Below are positions 1 to 7,033 of a stretch of 16,251 nucleotides of DNA, piece by piece; the first letter of the stretch is position 1; every line of letters starts with the position of its first letter. The position numbers and the translations under genes were made by a program. The DNA lies in NCBI GenBank assembly GCA_964595035.1, contig CAZQNW010000020.1, positions 1 through 16,251 of the forward strand. Reading direction: 5' to 3'. The DNA comes from JAKASV01 sp964595035. GTDB lineage: Bacteria > Babelota > Babeliae > Babelales > Vermiphilaceae. The notes below the pieces were generated by a model. The model did no database searches. It saw nothing but the letters and a program-made list of their open reading frames with translations, and was not told where the DNA came from.

Positions 1-64
1 CAATCTTATTGCAGGTATTTATAACTATGAATTATAGTTTCAGAAGAGGTCTAATTTAAAAAAC

Positions 65-917
65 ATGATTGAAGAGTTAATTTCGGTTCCGTCATATTCA
101 GTAGTGGTGGATGGTTATAGTACAGTAGATATAAATGTATATCGCGAAATCTTTTTAAATTCTTTTCATAATACAATCAATAAGGAAATTGATCGATCAT
201 TAGATGCAAAAGAGCTTAAAGATCTTATTGATAATTATAGCGAGAGGAATTGATTTGTCACTTACTATAGCATTGTATAGACGATATTTATGGCTAGAAC
301 CTACCGATACCATAATGTACAGTAATTTTATAAATTATATTGATAAGACAAAACAAGGAGTTTTACGTGATTTAGTAAAGAGTCAAAATTTTGATGCTGC
401 ATTAGAGGTGGTCGAAAATATTTTTAAAAATCTATTTGTAAACACAAAGCTCATACCTCCAGTTAAGTTGCGTACTTTAGCTGATCTCACATGGGAATTA
501 TGTCAAATTAACCGTGGATTTGTAGATGTAGCCTCTATGAAGAAAACTAAAGCTTATACTATTCGTTGCGATTATTTAGAGGAGCAAATTATACAAAGAA
601 TTATTGAGTCAAAGATTAATCTATTTGAATTACGAGAATTTTTTACATTTGATAAAACAAGTCTTTATATTTTAATGGACTGTGATTTTGGTTTAGAAGT
701 AGCAAAACGCTACCTCAATATTAATCCTACTGATCGTGAATTTTACGGCCATGTTTGTAATTTTATGGATTTTTGGAATTTTGAAGATGCGCAGCGATTA
801 ATTCTACAATATATTTCAGTTAATGATTTTGACAATGCTTTGGCGGTCATTAATAGAGATTATAGCTATTACAATATATCCAGTAGATTTGCTTCTTATC
901 ATACAACAGTAGTTTGA
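65..917 (+). pseudogene. Frameshifted helical-repeat protein gene
   Basis: I do not recognise a family. Two reading frames appear to be one gene. The first (from ATG 65) ends at TGA 251-253; the second is open across about 204-917 in a different frame. An internal duplication supports joining them. In the second frame, residues 17-75 and 161-219 (numbered from codon 204) align with each other, sharing RYL-x(2)-x-PTD and an NFDAAL/DFDNAL helix. What precedes the second copy (ELREFF, about 28 residues before RYL) matches ELKDLI at the end of the first frame, at about the same distance (27 residues) if the frame changes near 235-250. The product would be a purely helical, TPR- or HEAT-like repeat protein of about 280 residues. 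No signal peptide is seen. The ATG at 204 lies inside the first frame and has no convincing Shine-Dalgarno, so it is probably not a true start. A sequencing error is the alternative to a real mutation. Confidence 0.6.
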
Positions 918-1039
918 TTAATCTGAGATTGATTATAACAAGCTCAGGTAATTCCTAGGCTTTTTGTTGCTGTGCAATGCGAGCAGAATGTTTCAGATAT
1001 GAGTGGGTATATAAATATTGGAAATCTTAAAAATATTTA

Positions 1040-1342
1040 TTGCTTTTTTCATCGTGGGGTCAGATTGATTGGGAAAAAATAAAAACTAAAGCTCAAATAA
1101 AGAGTCTTTCTCAGATAGATAAGTACTTAGAGTGTTTTGGTATTGAGGATGATTTTCCTATATATATTATATGGGGAGATAATGATTTACCGGTTATAAA
1201 ATGTAAACTTAATGATGCTTTAATAAATATTGATGATATAACTCCAGTAGGAATGTATGGAACATGGCTTTTTTGCCCTGATAGTAACTTTGTGATCGAA
1301 TTTTATCATGAAGGGGATATTACGATTGGTTTTGAAAACTAA
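1040..1342 (+). CDS. Small acidic protein resembling toxin-immunity proteins; start uncertain, possibly 5'-truncated
   Basis: The ORF has about 100 codons and is acidic and Trp-rich. The C-terminal half carries a run of conserved-looking positions: YIIWGDNDLP, then NIDDITPV, GTWLF and VIEFYHEGDITIGF. From memory, this pattern resembles small immunity proteins that neutralise contact-dependent or polymorphic toxins, but I cannot name the family firmly. The only starts are TTG 1040 and later codons. There is no Shine-Dalgarno, and a stop lies four codons upstream (TAA 1028), so the 5' end may be lost. No toxin gene is adjacent. It sits between two broken genes, so it may be a decaying remnant of a toxin-immunity island. 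Function is a guess; that the frame is or was coding is better supported. Confidence 0.5.
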   Translation: MLFSSWGQIDWEKIKTKAQIKSLSQIDKYLECFGIEDDFPIYIIWGDNDLPVIKCKLNDALINIDDITPVGMYGTWLFCPDSNFVIEFYHEGDITIGFEN

Positions 1343-1459
1343 TTCAGTGAATAAAATGCTTTGTTCTCTCTGGCAAAAATCGTAAAGTAAAATATTAACA
1401 GAGCAATGATTAAAATGATTGTAAAGGATTCAATTGTTAGAAGGATTACGATTTAAGAT

Positions 1460-1809
1460 ATGATTATGTTATCATTAATGCCCTGTTATTTTGAACTCAT
1501 TAAATCCGGCAAGAAAACGGTAGAAGGTCGTATATATATACACCAAAATTTGAGAAACTGGCTCAAGGGGATCACACAGTTTTTGTCAAAAATGGGACTG
1601 AAGAGAAGCTTGTATGTAGTGTTAAAGCACTTAATATATACAAAAATTTTAGCTCTATGCTTTTGGCTGAAGGCATAGAGAATATGTTGCCGGGTGTTGC
1701 GACACTAAGCCAGGCTGTTCAAATGTATGAAGACTTTCCTGGTTATAAGGATAAAGTCAAACAGTATTGAGCAATTGCTATAACAGTCGAGTACTTAAAG
1801 CAGATATGA
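1460..1809 (+). pseudogene. ASCH-domain protein gene broken by a TA insertion and an in-frame TGA
   Basis: The first frame begins with a typical ASCH N-terminus: ELIKSGKKTVEGR, holding the family's G-x-K-T-x-E-x-R signature. At the TATATATATA tract (about 1533-1542) the frame is lost. Removing one TA gives RIYTPKFEKLAQGD and continues to GVATLSQAVQMYEDFPGYKD, the expected ASCH C-terminal half. This frame then meets TGA at 1768-1770, directly after KQY, and goes on as AIAITVEYLKQI to TGA 1807-1809. Family members usually have Tyr-Gly followed by a hydrophobic strand here, so TGA most simply replaces GGA (Gly). ASCH domains are small beta-barrels related to PUA that bind RNA or, as in E. coli YqfB, hydrolyse N4-acetylcytidine. 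The Lys matching YqfB K21 is present, while the T24 position is Glu. With two lesions the gene is very likely dead. Confidence 0.8.
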
Positions 1810-1834
1810 ACTGTTATTCGATTGATAACCAAAC

Positions 1835-2692
1835 TTATTCTTTTACAAAAGGCTTTAAGAAGTGTTCGGTTTGAAGCAATTTACTTTTTGCGGTTACCCA
1901 GAGTTGCATAATATTTTGCATCTGTTTGATTAATGCATTGCGAGTTTTTTGGTCCGTTATAACTAACCGATCTAATGCTTCTTGTCCATCGACAAAAGCA
2001 TCATATTCGTTTTTTGCAAGTTCATCATTAAAGAAGCTGCCGATTTCACGAATAAGGCATACAAATGAATCAGTCTCTGGCCGTAAATTCTTAAATGCTT
2101 TTTGTTTGAGTTGATCAATGGTCTCAAGAATTACCGTTGGAGTCATATTCCTAATGGCACTTACTGAGGTACTTTGAGGCCAGTTCCATGAAAGAAAACG
2201 GTAAAGACAGTCTCGATTAGTATCGATCTCATTAATTTTAATGAGATTGAACGGATCGCTGTTTTTGTCTTTAAGATGTATGATGTTTTTAAAGTACTTA
2301 TTTTTTATAGCATCATAGTAAGCTCTCCCACTGTCATATTGTAGGTTGCGGCTTATTACGTTAAGTCTATCTGTAAGGTTGCTTAATATTGTAAGTTCTT
2401 TCTTTACCTTGTCGTATGTCACCTTGTCGTATGTTTGTTGGTCCTTTGCGTTTCTATGACGTTCTTCTACGTGCGTTACGTCCAATTCTTTATCGGCTGC
2501 AAGCTTTTTTAAATGTTTTTCGGCCTTTTTTAAGTATAGAGGGATCAAGGTGCCTTTCGAAAATTTTTCAGGGTGTCGTACGGTCAAATCATTCTCAATG
2601 CTTGGTGAAGATGATCCCCAAGGAAGTGTGATTGAAAAACATGAAAAACTACACAAGATCACAGTGACAAAACCAGAAATTATATAATTCAT
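1835..2692 (-). CDS. Secreted helical protein of unknown function
   Basis: I do not recognise a family. The 285-residue product begins with a clear signal peptide (hydrophobic segment about residues 3-20), so it should be exported. The mature part is charged and helical, with a probable coiled coil at about 52-115 (Lys/Glu-rich, leucine-spaced) and no further membrane span. A five-residue unit, TYDKV, occurs twice in tandem at 87-96. The start is well supported: AAGGAG lies five bases upstream of ATG 2692. The gene follows ftsI on the same strand after 138 bases that contain a plausible promoter of their own, so it need not be co-transcribed. It ends 25 bases from the convergent ASCH pseudogene, with no hairpin between them. 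Confidence 0.75.
   Translation of the reverse strand: MNYIISGFVTVILCSFSCFSITLPWGSSSPSIENDLTVRHPEKFSKGTLIPLYLKKAEKHLKKLAADKELDVTHVEERHRNAKDQQTYDKVTYDKVKKELTILSNLTDRLNVISRNLQYDSGRAYYDAIKNKYFKNIIHLKDKNSDPFNLIKINEIDTNRDCLYRFLSWNWPQSTSVSAIRNMTPTVILETIDQLKQKAFKNLRPETDSFVCLIREIGSFFNDELAKNEYDAFVDGQEALDRLVITDQKTRNALIKQMQNIMQLWVTAKSKLLQTEHFLKPFVKE
2406..2435. repeat. Tandem 15-bp duplication inside the secreted-protein gene
   Basis: Two adjacent 15-base units, 2406-2420 and 2421-2435, differ only in the last base. They encode TYDKV twice, in frame, within the predicted coiled coil. The near identity suggests a recent slippage duplication. Confidence 0.9.
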
Positions 2693-2754
2693 ACAGGCTC
2701 CTTTTTAAAGGGATATTCAATTTCATTTTTTATTAAAGCACGTTGTACCATATA

Positions 2755-2783
2755 TATGCAATAATATGTATTGGTATCGTCAA
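2755..2783 (-). promoter_or_regulatory. Candidate promoter of the 1835-2692 gene
   Basis: Read on the minus strand, TTGACG (2778-2783) is followed after 17 bases by TGCATA (2755-2760), then an alternating TA stretch. The -35 is good and the -10 is imperfect. It lies in the only gap between ftsI and the next gene. Confidence 0.45.
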
Positions 2784-2830
2784 AAAAATAGGTATAGTAG
2801 GCAAAAATTACATCGGTTGTCGATACTAAG

Positions 2831-4471
2831 TCAAAGAATTTTGTCATTGATTAATATTTTTTCAGCAACATGTTCAAATAGGGGTGTTGCGACGGTTGCT
2901 GCATAAAGGCCTTTTTTACATGGTGCTTTGATATATGCGACAATAACACGTTGATATCCATCTTTTTCAATGATACCGGAACAGGTAAATCTATTGATGT
3001 TTGTATTGTATGTGCCATTGGTGATTATGTTAGCGGTCCCTGTTTTACACATGACACGATATCCCTTAATGCGTGCCCGTCTGCAGGTGCCTTTTAAAGT
3101 AGTTTTTTCGAGGATATCTTTGATTGCGGAGATACTTTGTTCAGAATATAAACGTGTTTCTTCTGATTTTTTTTGTATGGGCTCAGGTTCAAGGATGAGG
3201 CGCGGATGTATCATGAATCCGTTGTGCGCAATAATGGAAAATGCTTGAGCAAGCTGTAACGGAGTAATGGCTACTTCGTAACCGTAGGACAATGACAAGA
3301 TTGATTGTTTCGACCAGTTATCGGGATGATTAACAAAACCCGGTTGCTCGCCAGGAAAACCGATTCCTGTAGTTTCTGTAAATCCTAAACGCTTGTAATG
3401 ATCATATAATTTTGTTCCTAAGCGCAATGTTACTGCGGCAGTTCCTATGTTGTTTGATTCGGCAATTACTTGCCAGAACGGAATTGCGCCATTTTCATGT
3501 ACGGTATTAACTTTGCGGCCTTCGACATAAGCAGTTTTTGCGTTTTTGCAATCAATTATTTCATCTGGAGTAACAACACCTTCTTCAAGTGCTGCAAGTG
3601 CCGCAAATACTTTCATGACTGATCCCAATTCATACCGTTCTTGTATGGCGCGATTTTTTGTAAGTGTTATATCAATGTTTTCTGTATGATTTGGATCGAA
3701 GTCAGGATAATTTGCCATTGCCAAAATATCGCCGTTATGAGGGTCCATAACAATAATGCATCCTTCATAAGCTTGATAGGCAGATACAGTTTCTTTTAGT
3801 TCTTCCGCTACAAGAAACTGTGTTGTTGCGTCAAGTGTAAGTTTTACAGGGGTTCCTTGAGAACCTTTTATTTTTGTTTCTTTGTCAAAGTAATACATGC
3901 CTGATCGGGCATCTTTTTGAAGCTGTACGGTAGTTGGTTTTCCGGCAAGCACATGATCACAGGCCAATTCAATGCTGAATAATCCTTTGTTATCAATATC
4001 GGTAATGCCTATGACTGAACCTGCTTCTTCTAATGGATAATAACGACTTTCTTGTATCATGAGGCGAATGCCTGGTATGTCGCAGTGGGCAATAAGGTCT
4101 TGTTCTTGTTCTGATAGTCTTCGTTTTATGAACATAAAGTTACGTGACCGTTGCTCTAAAAACCGTTCAACGCTTGACGGAAAATATTTTTTTAAAAAGG
4201 GCAGAACCTGTTTTTGATCGCATTCAGTAGGAATTAAACAGGCAGAAATGCTTTCTTTGTTGAGTGCCAAAAAGTTGCCGTTACGATCTAAAATAGGTGC
4301 GCGTGAAACAGGAATGGTAATAAGTGAGCAGTATTGTTTTTGTCCCAGTTCAAAAAAATCTTTATGTTTACGTATTTGAATATGATATAAGTTAGCCATT
4401 ATAACAAAATAGAGTCCACAAAAACTAAAAAATACTGTAACTAATCGTGTGTTTTTTAGATCATTATTCAT
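2831..4471 (-). CDS. ftsI: Class B penicillin-binding protein, septal peptidoglycan transpeptidase FtsI (PBP3)
   Basis: The enzyme crosslinks septal peptidoglycan from the periplasmic face of the inner membrane, as part of the divisome with FtsW and FtsQLB. The 546-residue product has one N-terminal membrane span (about 9-28). The dimerisation/pedestal domain follows, with its hallmark SRAPILDRNG at 56-65. The transpeptidase domain runs from about 205 to the end. All three penicillin-binding motifs are intact: S284-V-M-K287 with the acylated serine, S339-N-N341, and K476-T-G478. The length is normal for FtsI. The start codon overlaps the end of the upstream ftsL-like ORF by 8 bases, which indicates translational coupling. 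The usual neighbours rsmH and murE are missing, so the pair has left the dcw cluster. PBP2 is less likely because of the context and the short N-terminal region. Confidence 0.93.
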   Translation of the reverse strand: MNNDLKNTRLVTVFFSFCGLYFVIMANLYHIQIRKHKDFFELGQKQYCSLITIPVSRAPILDRNGNFLALNKESISACLIPTECDQKQVLPFLKKYFPSSVERFLEQRSRNFMFIKRRLSEQEQDLIAHCDIPGIRLMIQESRYYPLEEAGSVIGITDIDNKGLFSIELACDHVLAGKPTTVQLQKDARSGMYYFDKETKIKGSQGTPVKLTLDATTQFLVAEELKETVSAYQAYEGCIIVMDPHNGDILAMANYPDFDPNHTENIDITLTKNRAIQERYELGSVMKVFAALAALEEGVVTPDEIIDCKNAKTAYVEGRKVNTVHENGAIPFWQVIAESNNIGTAAVTLRLGTKLYDHYKRLGFTETTGIGFPGEQPGFVNHPDNWSKQSILSLSYGYEVAITPLQLAQAFSIIAHNGFMIHPRLILEPEPIQKKSEETRLYSEQSISAIKDILEKTTLKGTCRRARIKGYRVMCKTGTANIITNGTYNTNINRFTCSGIIEKDGYQRVIVAYIKAPCKKGLYAATVATPLFEHVAEKILINDKIL

Positions 4472-4736
4472 TAAACGATACCGTTTTTATCTGAGATAAA
4501 GCGATTGGTTTCATATGAAGTTGTGTTGTAGCGTATTTTTTAATTTCAGAATGATTTTTGCATGAACATAAGTTACGTATGTTCATAGATTTTTGCGTAA
4601 GCAGATCTTCTTTGATTTTTTCATTGCGTTGTTTGGCATACTGTTGACGAACGATACGCGTATGGTTGTTAATATGTATCAGAACCATACTAATGTTACA
4701 TGCGATAAAGATCATGAGAAATGTTCTGCTACTCAT
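4464..4736 (-). CDS. ftsL: FtsL-like cell-division protein
   Basis: The product has 90 residues. A single N-terminal hydrophobic span (about 5-22) is followed by a basic, Gln/Lys-rich helical stretch that could form a coiled coil (about 25-55). A short C-terminal part has the pattern IKKYATTQLHMKPI, like the 'A...LGM..P' ending common in FtsL. FtsL is too divergent to be named by sequence alone. The call rests on the topology, the size and the position directly upstream of ftsI with an 8-base overlap, which is the usual ftsL-ftsI order. FtsL forms a coiled-coil complex with FtsB and FtsQ and activates FtsWI. The start is supported by AGGGAG a few bases upstream of ATG 4736. There is no rsmH upstream. 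Confidence 0.65.
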   Translation of the reverse strand: MSSRTFLMIFIACNISMVLIHINNHTRIVRQQYAKQRNEKIKEDLLTQKSMNIRNLCSCKNHSEIKKYATTQLHMKPIALSQIKTVSFNE

Positions 4737-4769
4737 AAGCTCCCTCTACTGATCTGGAGTACTTTTTAT

Positions 4770-4798
4770 ACTATATTTAGCATGATCTTTTTGTTTAA
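4770..4798 (-). promoter_or_regulatory. Candidate promoter of ftsL-ftsI
   Basis: On the minus strand TTAAAC (4793-4798), a 17-base spacer and TATAGT (4770-4775) lie about 33 bases before the ftsL start. They are downstream of the hairpin that ends the preceding gene, so the pair probably forms its own transcription unit. Confidence 0.5.
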
Positions 4799-4816
4799 TG
4801 AGATGCAATAAACTTG

Positions 4817-4868
4817 TTTACAATAAGAACTCTTGGCGAGTTTATGGGCCAAGAGTTCTTATTGTAAA
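4817..4868 (-). terminator. Perfect 21-bp hairpin ending the 4877-5869 gene
   Basis: The arms 4817-4837 and 4848-4868 are perfectly complementary over 21 bases, with a 10-base loop. The hairpin begins 8 bases past the stop of the minus-strand gene. The outer part of each arm is A/T-rich (TTTACAATAA), so a U-rich end is built into the stem. There is no long free T tract on the minus side. It could also work on the plus strand, where TCTTATTTTAT follows, but no plus-strand gene ends here. Confidence 0.8.
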
Positions 4869-4876
4869 GTCTTATT

Positions 4877-5869
4877 TTATTCACTTGCCTGATTGGCGTG
4901 TGTCAGGAAATAGGTAATGACGGTCGAAACTATACCACAAACAGTTGTGGTAATTGTGGCAAGTATTGCGTATTGGGTCTTCTTTTGTTCTTCTCTAGCC
5001 TTACGTTCTTCTTCACTAACTCTGTCTTGCAGTTGACGTTCTTGTTCCCGCATTCTTAAGTCGTGAAGTTCAAGTTCACGTAAGAACCATTGCTTCAGTT
5101 CTTTTTTTGTTTCTTTATCAACTCCCAGGGGGCTTTGTCTTGAAGTAGATGGTTCATCGGGGCGTCGTTGCGGTGCTTTTACAAAAACTTTTGAACTGAC
5201 ACGTTGAAAAACAGAATTTCTTAATGCACTAATTTGGTCCTCTTGTGAAGATGTGCGTTTTCCTTTTTCGGGTTCACTTGATGATGATGATGAGCTTGAC
5301 CTTGAATCGCTTCGATTACTGGAATGAATGTAGTCTAGAAACGCGTGAAGAATATGAGTTCTCAAGTCTTGCATATAAAAAGGATTTTCTTCGCTTGTGT
5401 TAAATGTTGCGAGTCCTGCTTGTCGTATGAGATCATCAACAATTGGAGCTAAGTCTTCGATTGAGGCATGTGTAAGGTCGGGAACTTCTATTTGAATAAC
5501 AACTTCATCCGGTATCTGTTGTTGTTCGGTCGTTGTAGTAGATGTTGAATCTTGAGCAATAGGAGGTATTGCTTGTATAGCTGCCGGTTTAATTCTGATT
5601 GAAGAGCGCGCGCTTTTGCGTCGTTCTGTCCTGCTGCCATGTTTATCAAGGTTCTCTTGTTGCGTAAGAGACGGTAAATCTGATAATGTGACGCTTAAGC
5701 GTACTGAGTCGCCATGTTCATGCCCCCTAGACACTGTAGTCTTGTCTTGTATTGCTGGTGATGTTGCTGGTATTGGTGCAACAGCTTGAGAAGGATTTGT
5801 CTTCTCCATCCCGTATATGCAAGGCCACATAAAGGTTAACATTGCTAAGACAATAGCAATACGATCCAT
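4877..5869 (-). CDS. Secreted or periplasmic low-complexity protein with C-terminal membrane anchor
   Basis: I do not recognise a family. The 330-residue product starts with a signal peptide (about 1-20). A disordered region rich in Pro, Thr and Ser follows (about 25-120), then a short ordered stretch (about 120-182). Next come a run of eight serines (191-198) and another polar linker. A strongly charged coiled coil spans about 253-297 (Glu/Arg/Lys with leucine spacing), and a single hydrophobic span covers about 300-322, eight residues from the end. An exported body held in a membrane by its tail is the simplest reading. In an intracellular bacterium, insertion into a host membrane is also possible. 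A GGGGG-containing Shine-Dalgarno sits close before ATG 5869. A 21-bp hairpin follows the stop. Confidence 0.75.
   Translation of the reverse strand: MDRIAIVLAMLTFMWPCIYGMEKTNPSQAVAPIPATSPAIQDKTTVSRGHEHGDSVRLSVTLSDLPSLTQQENLDKHGSRTERRKSARSSIRIKPAAIQAIPPIAQDSTSTTTTEQQQIPDEVVIQIEVPDLTHASIEDLAPIVDDLIRQAGLATFNTSEENPFYMQDLRTHILHAFLDYIHSSNRSDSRSSSSSSSSEPEKGKRTSSQEDQISALRNSVFQRVSSKVFVKAPQRRPDEPSTSRQSPLGVDKETKKELKQWFLRELELHDLRMREQERQLQDRVSEEERKAREEQKKTQYAILATITTTVCGIVSTVITYFLTHANQASE
5279..5293. repeat. Trinucleotide repeat (TGA)5 coding for serine
   Basis: Five TGA units on the plus strand read as five TCA serine codons in the minus-strand gene, inside an eight-serine run. Trinucleotide slippage would change the length but keep the frame. 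Confidence 0.9.
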
Positions 5870-5914
5870 AATTCCCCCCTGATATTAAAGAGTTAGCTTT
5901 TTCTCCATAATCAA

Positions 5915-5944
5915 ACTCTATCAAAGCATATTACAAAAGTGCAA
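5915..5944 (-). promoter_or_regulatory. Candidate promoter of the 4877-5869 gene
   Basis: On the minus strand TTGCAC (5939-5944) and TAGAGT (5915-5920) are 18 bases apart, about 45 bases before the start codon, in the divergent gap shared with the aldolase gene. Confidence 0.4.
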
Positions 5945-5972
5945 TAGTATACGTAGAGAAAAAGTAGGTATG

Positions 5973-6002
5973 TGTGGTAACGCAACTATGTTTATGTATA
6001 AT
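5973..6002 (+). promoter_or_regulatory. Candidate promoter of the aldolase gene
   Basis: A perfect TATAAT lies at 5997-6002, with only a weak -35 (TGTGGT, 5973-5978). Transcription would begin near 6009. This places the GTG at 5974 upstream of the transcript and favours ATG 6046 as the start. Confidence 0.4.
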
Positions 6003-6027
6003 TTTAATTGATCTATGTATTCATAGC

Positions 6028-6037
6028 AGGAAGGAAG
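6028..6037 (+). promoter_or_regulatory. Shine-Dalgarno that fixes the aldolase start
   Basis: AGGAAGGAAG ends eight bases before ATG 6046. No comparable site precedes the earlier in-frame GTG at 5974, which would add 24 residues unlike the family. Confidence 0.8.
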
Positions 6038-6045
6038 AATATTGT

Positions 6046-6966
6046 ATGCTTAACAAAATACTATGTATTCCAGGTGATGTATCAAAATCTGTACAAGATA
6101 CATTTATTGAGCGGTATACAGCAATAACAAAGGGTACGGGACGCTTGTTTATGTTTGCCGCTGACCAGAAGCTTGAACATCTAAACGATGATTTTTATGG
6201 AGAAGGTATTGATAAAGCGGCTCTTGATCCGCGGCATATTTTTAATATAGCTGAGCATGGAACTATTGGTGCATTGGCGACACATGTTGGCCTTATAGCT
6301 CGTTATGGCAGTATGTATAAGAATATCAAGTACATTGCTAAATTAAATGGCAAAACAAATCTTGTTTCTTCGCAAGAGATAGACCCTATAAGTTGTATGT
6401 TGTGGGACGTTGAAGATGTTGTTTACTTAGCTCAGGCTATGAATATCCCCATCTGTGGTGTTGGATATACTGTATATCTCGGTAGTGTATATGAACATGA
6501 TATGCTGGCAGAAGCGGCTCGTGTTGTCATGAAGGCACATAAGCATGGACTTATTGCTATTTTGTGGGTCTATCCTCGGGCTCGTCATATAGAAAAGCAT
6601 GATACGCCGGAATTAATTGCAGGCGCGGCGGGAATTGCACAGGTACTTGGAGCAGATTTTGTTAAGGTACATGTTCCTGAAACAGGGAGTAAAGAAAAGG
6701 ATATGCAAGCTTTGGCTATTGCTTCACAAGCCGCAGGCAATACGCATCTTATTTGTTCCGGTGGAAGTCGTATTGATGTGGCGGAGCTTATTAAGAACAT
6801 TGCTGCTCAGCTGTCCTTAGGGAATACTGCCGGGTGCGCTATAGGACGTAATATTTTTCAACGTTCCTATAAAGAGGCGGTTGCGTTGACATTCGCACTT
6901 GCTGCACTTGTATATGATGGTGTTGCAGTTCAACAGGCGATTGATATTTTTAATAAACACGCATAA
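6046..6966 (+). CDS. fbaB: Class I fructose-bisphosphate aldolase, DhnA/FbaB type
   Basis: This cytosolic enzyme interconverts fructose 1,6-bisphosphate with glyceraldehyde 3-phosphate and dihydroxyacetone phosphate through a Schiff-base lysine, in glycolysis or gluconeogenesis. The 306-residue TIM barrel shows the archaeal/FbaB-type landmarks in order. They are FAADQK at 37-42 (catalytic Asp40), WVYPRA at 174-179, and the Schiff-base strand ADFVKVHVP with Lys207. Phosphate-binding CSGGSR (237-242) and GCAIGRNIFQR (263-273) follow. The length is normal for the family. No other glycolytic gene is nearby. A symmetrical hairpin shared with the convergent neighbour follows. Related DhnA-family enzymes use other sugar phosphates or make aromatic precursors, so the substrate is likely but not certain. 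Confidence 0.88.
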   Translation: MLNKILCIPGDVSKSVQDTFIERYTAITKGTGRLFMFAADQKLEHLNDDFYGEGIDKAALDPRHIFNIAEHGTIGALATHVGLIARYGSMYKNIKYIAKLNGKTNLVSSQEIDPISCMLWDVEDVVYLAQAMNIPICGVGYTVYLGSVYEHDMLAEAARVVMKAHKHGLIAILWVYPRARHIEKHDTPELIAGAAGIAQVLGADFVKVHVPETGSKEKDMQALAIASQAAGNTHLICSGGSRIDVAELIKNIAAQLSLGNTAGCAIGRNIFQRSYKEAVALTFALAALVYDGVAVQQAIDIFNKHA

Positions 6967-6976
6967 AACATAATTA

Positions 6977-7018
6977 TTTAACAATAATGACCTATGCGCA
7001 CAGGTCATTATTGTTAAA
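6977..7018. terminator. Bidirectional hairpin terminator between convergent genes
   Basis: Perfect 17-bp arms at 6977-6993 and 7002-7018 enclose an 8-base loop. The hairpin sits between the aldolase stop and the stop of the minus-strand gene. The TTTAACAATAATGACCT arm supplies U-rich ends in both directions. A further A/T pairing is possible beyond a two-base bulge. Confidence 0.85.
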
Positions 7019-7033
7019 AATAATCGTAACGTA

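Noticed and set aside
204..253. ATG 204 as the true start of the helical-repeat gene
   Set aside because: It lies inside the preceding frame, has no ribosome site, and its first residues do not match the internal repeat.
1000..1084. Small ORF starting at ATG 1000
   Set aside because: It is short, overlaps the immunity-like ORF and has no ribosome site.
1768..1770. TGA read as a sense codon (alternative code)
   Set aside because: ftsI, the barrel gene and the metallo-hydrolase all end normally in TGA.
4593..4811. Plus-strand ORF opposite ftsL
   Set aside because: It is a shadow of the ftsL-like gene, with no ribosome site.
5974..6045. 24-residue N-terminal extension of the aldolase from GTG 5974
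   Set aside because: It overlaps the likely promoter, lacks a ribosome site and is unlike the family, whereas ATG 6046 has a good site.
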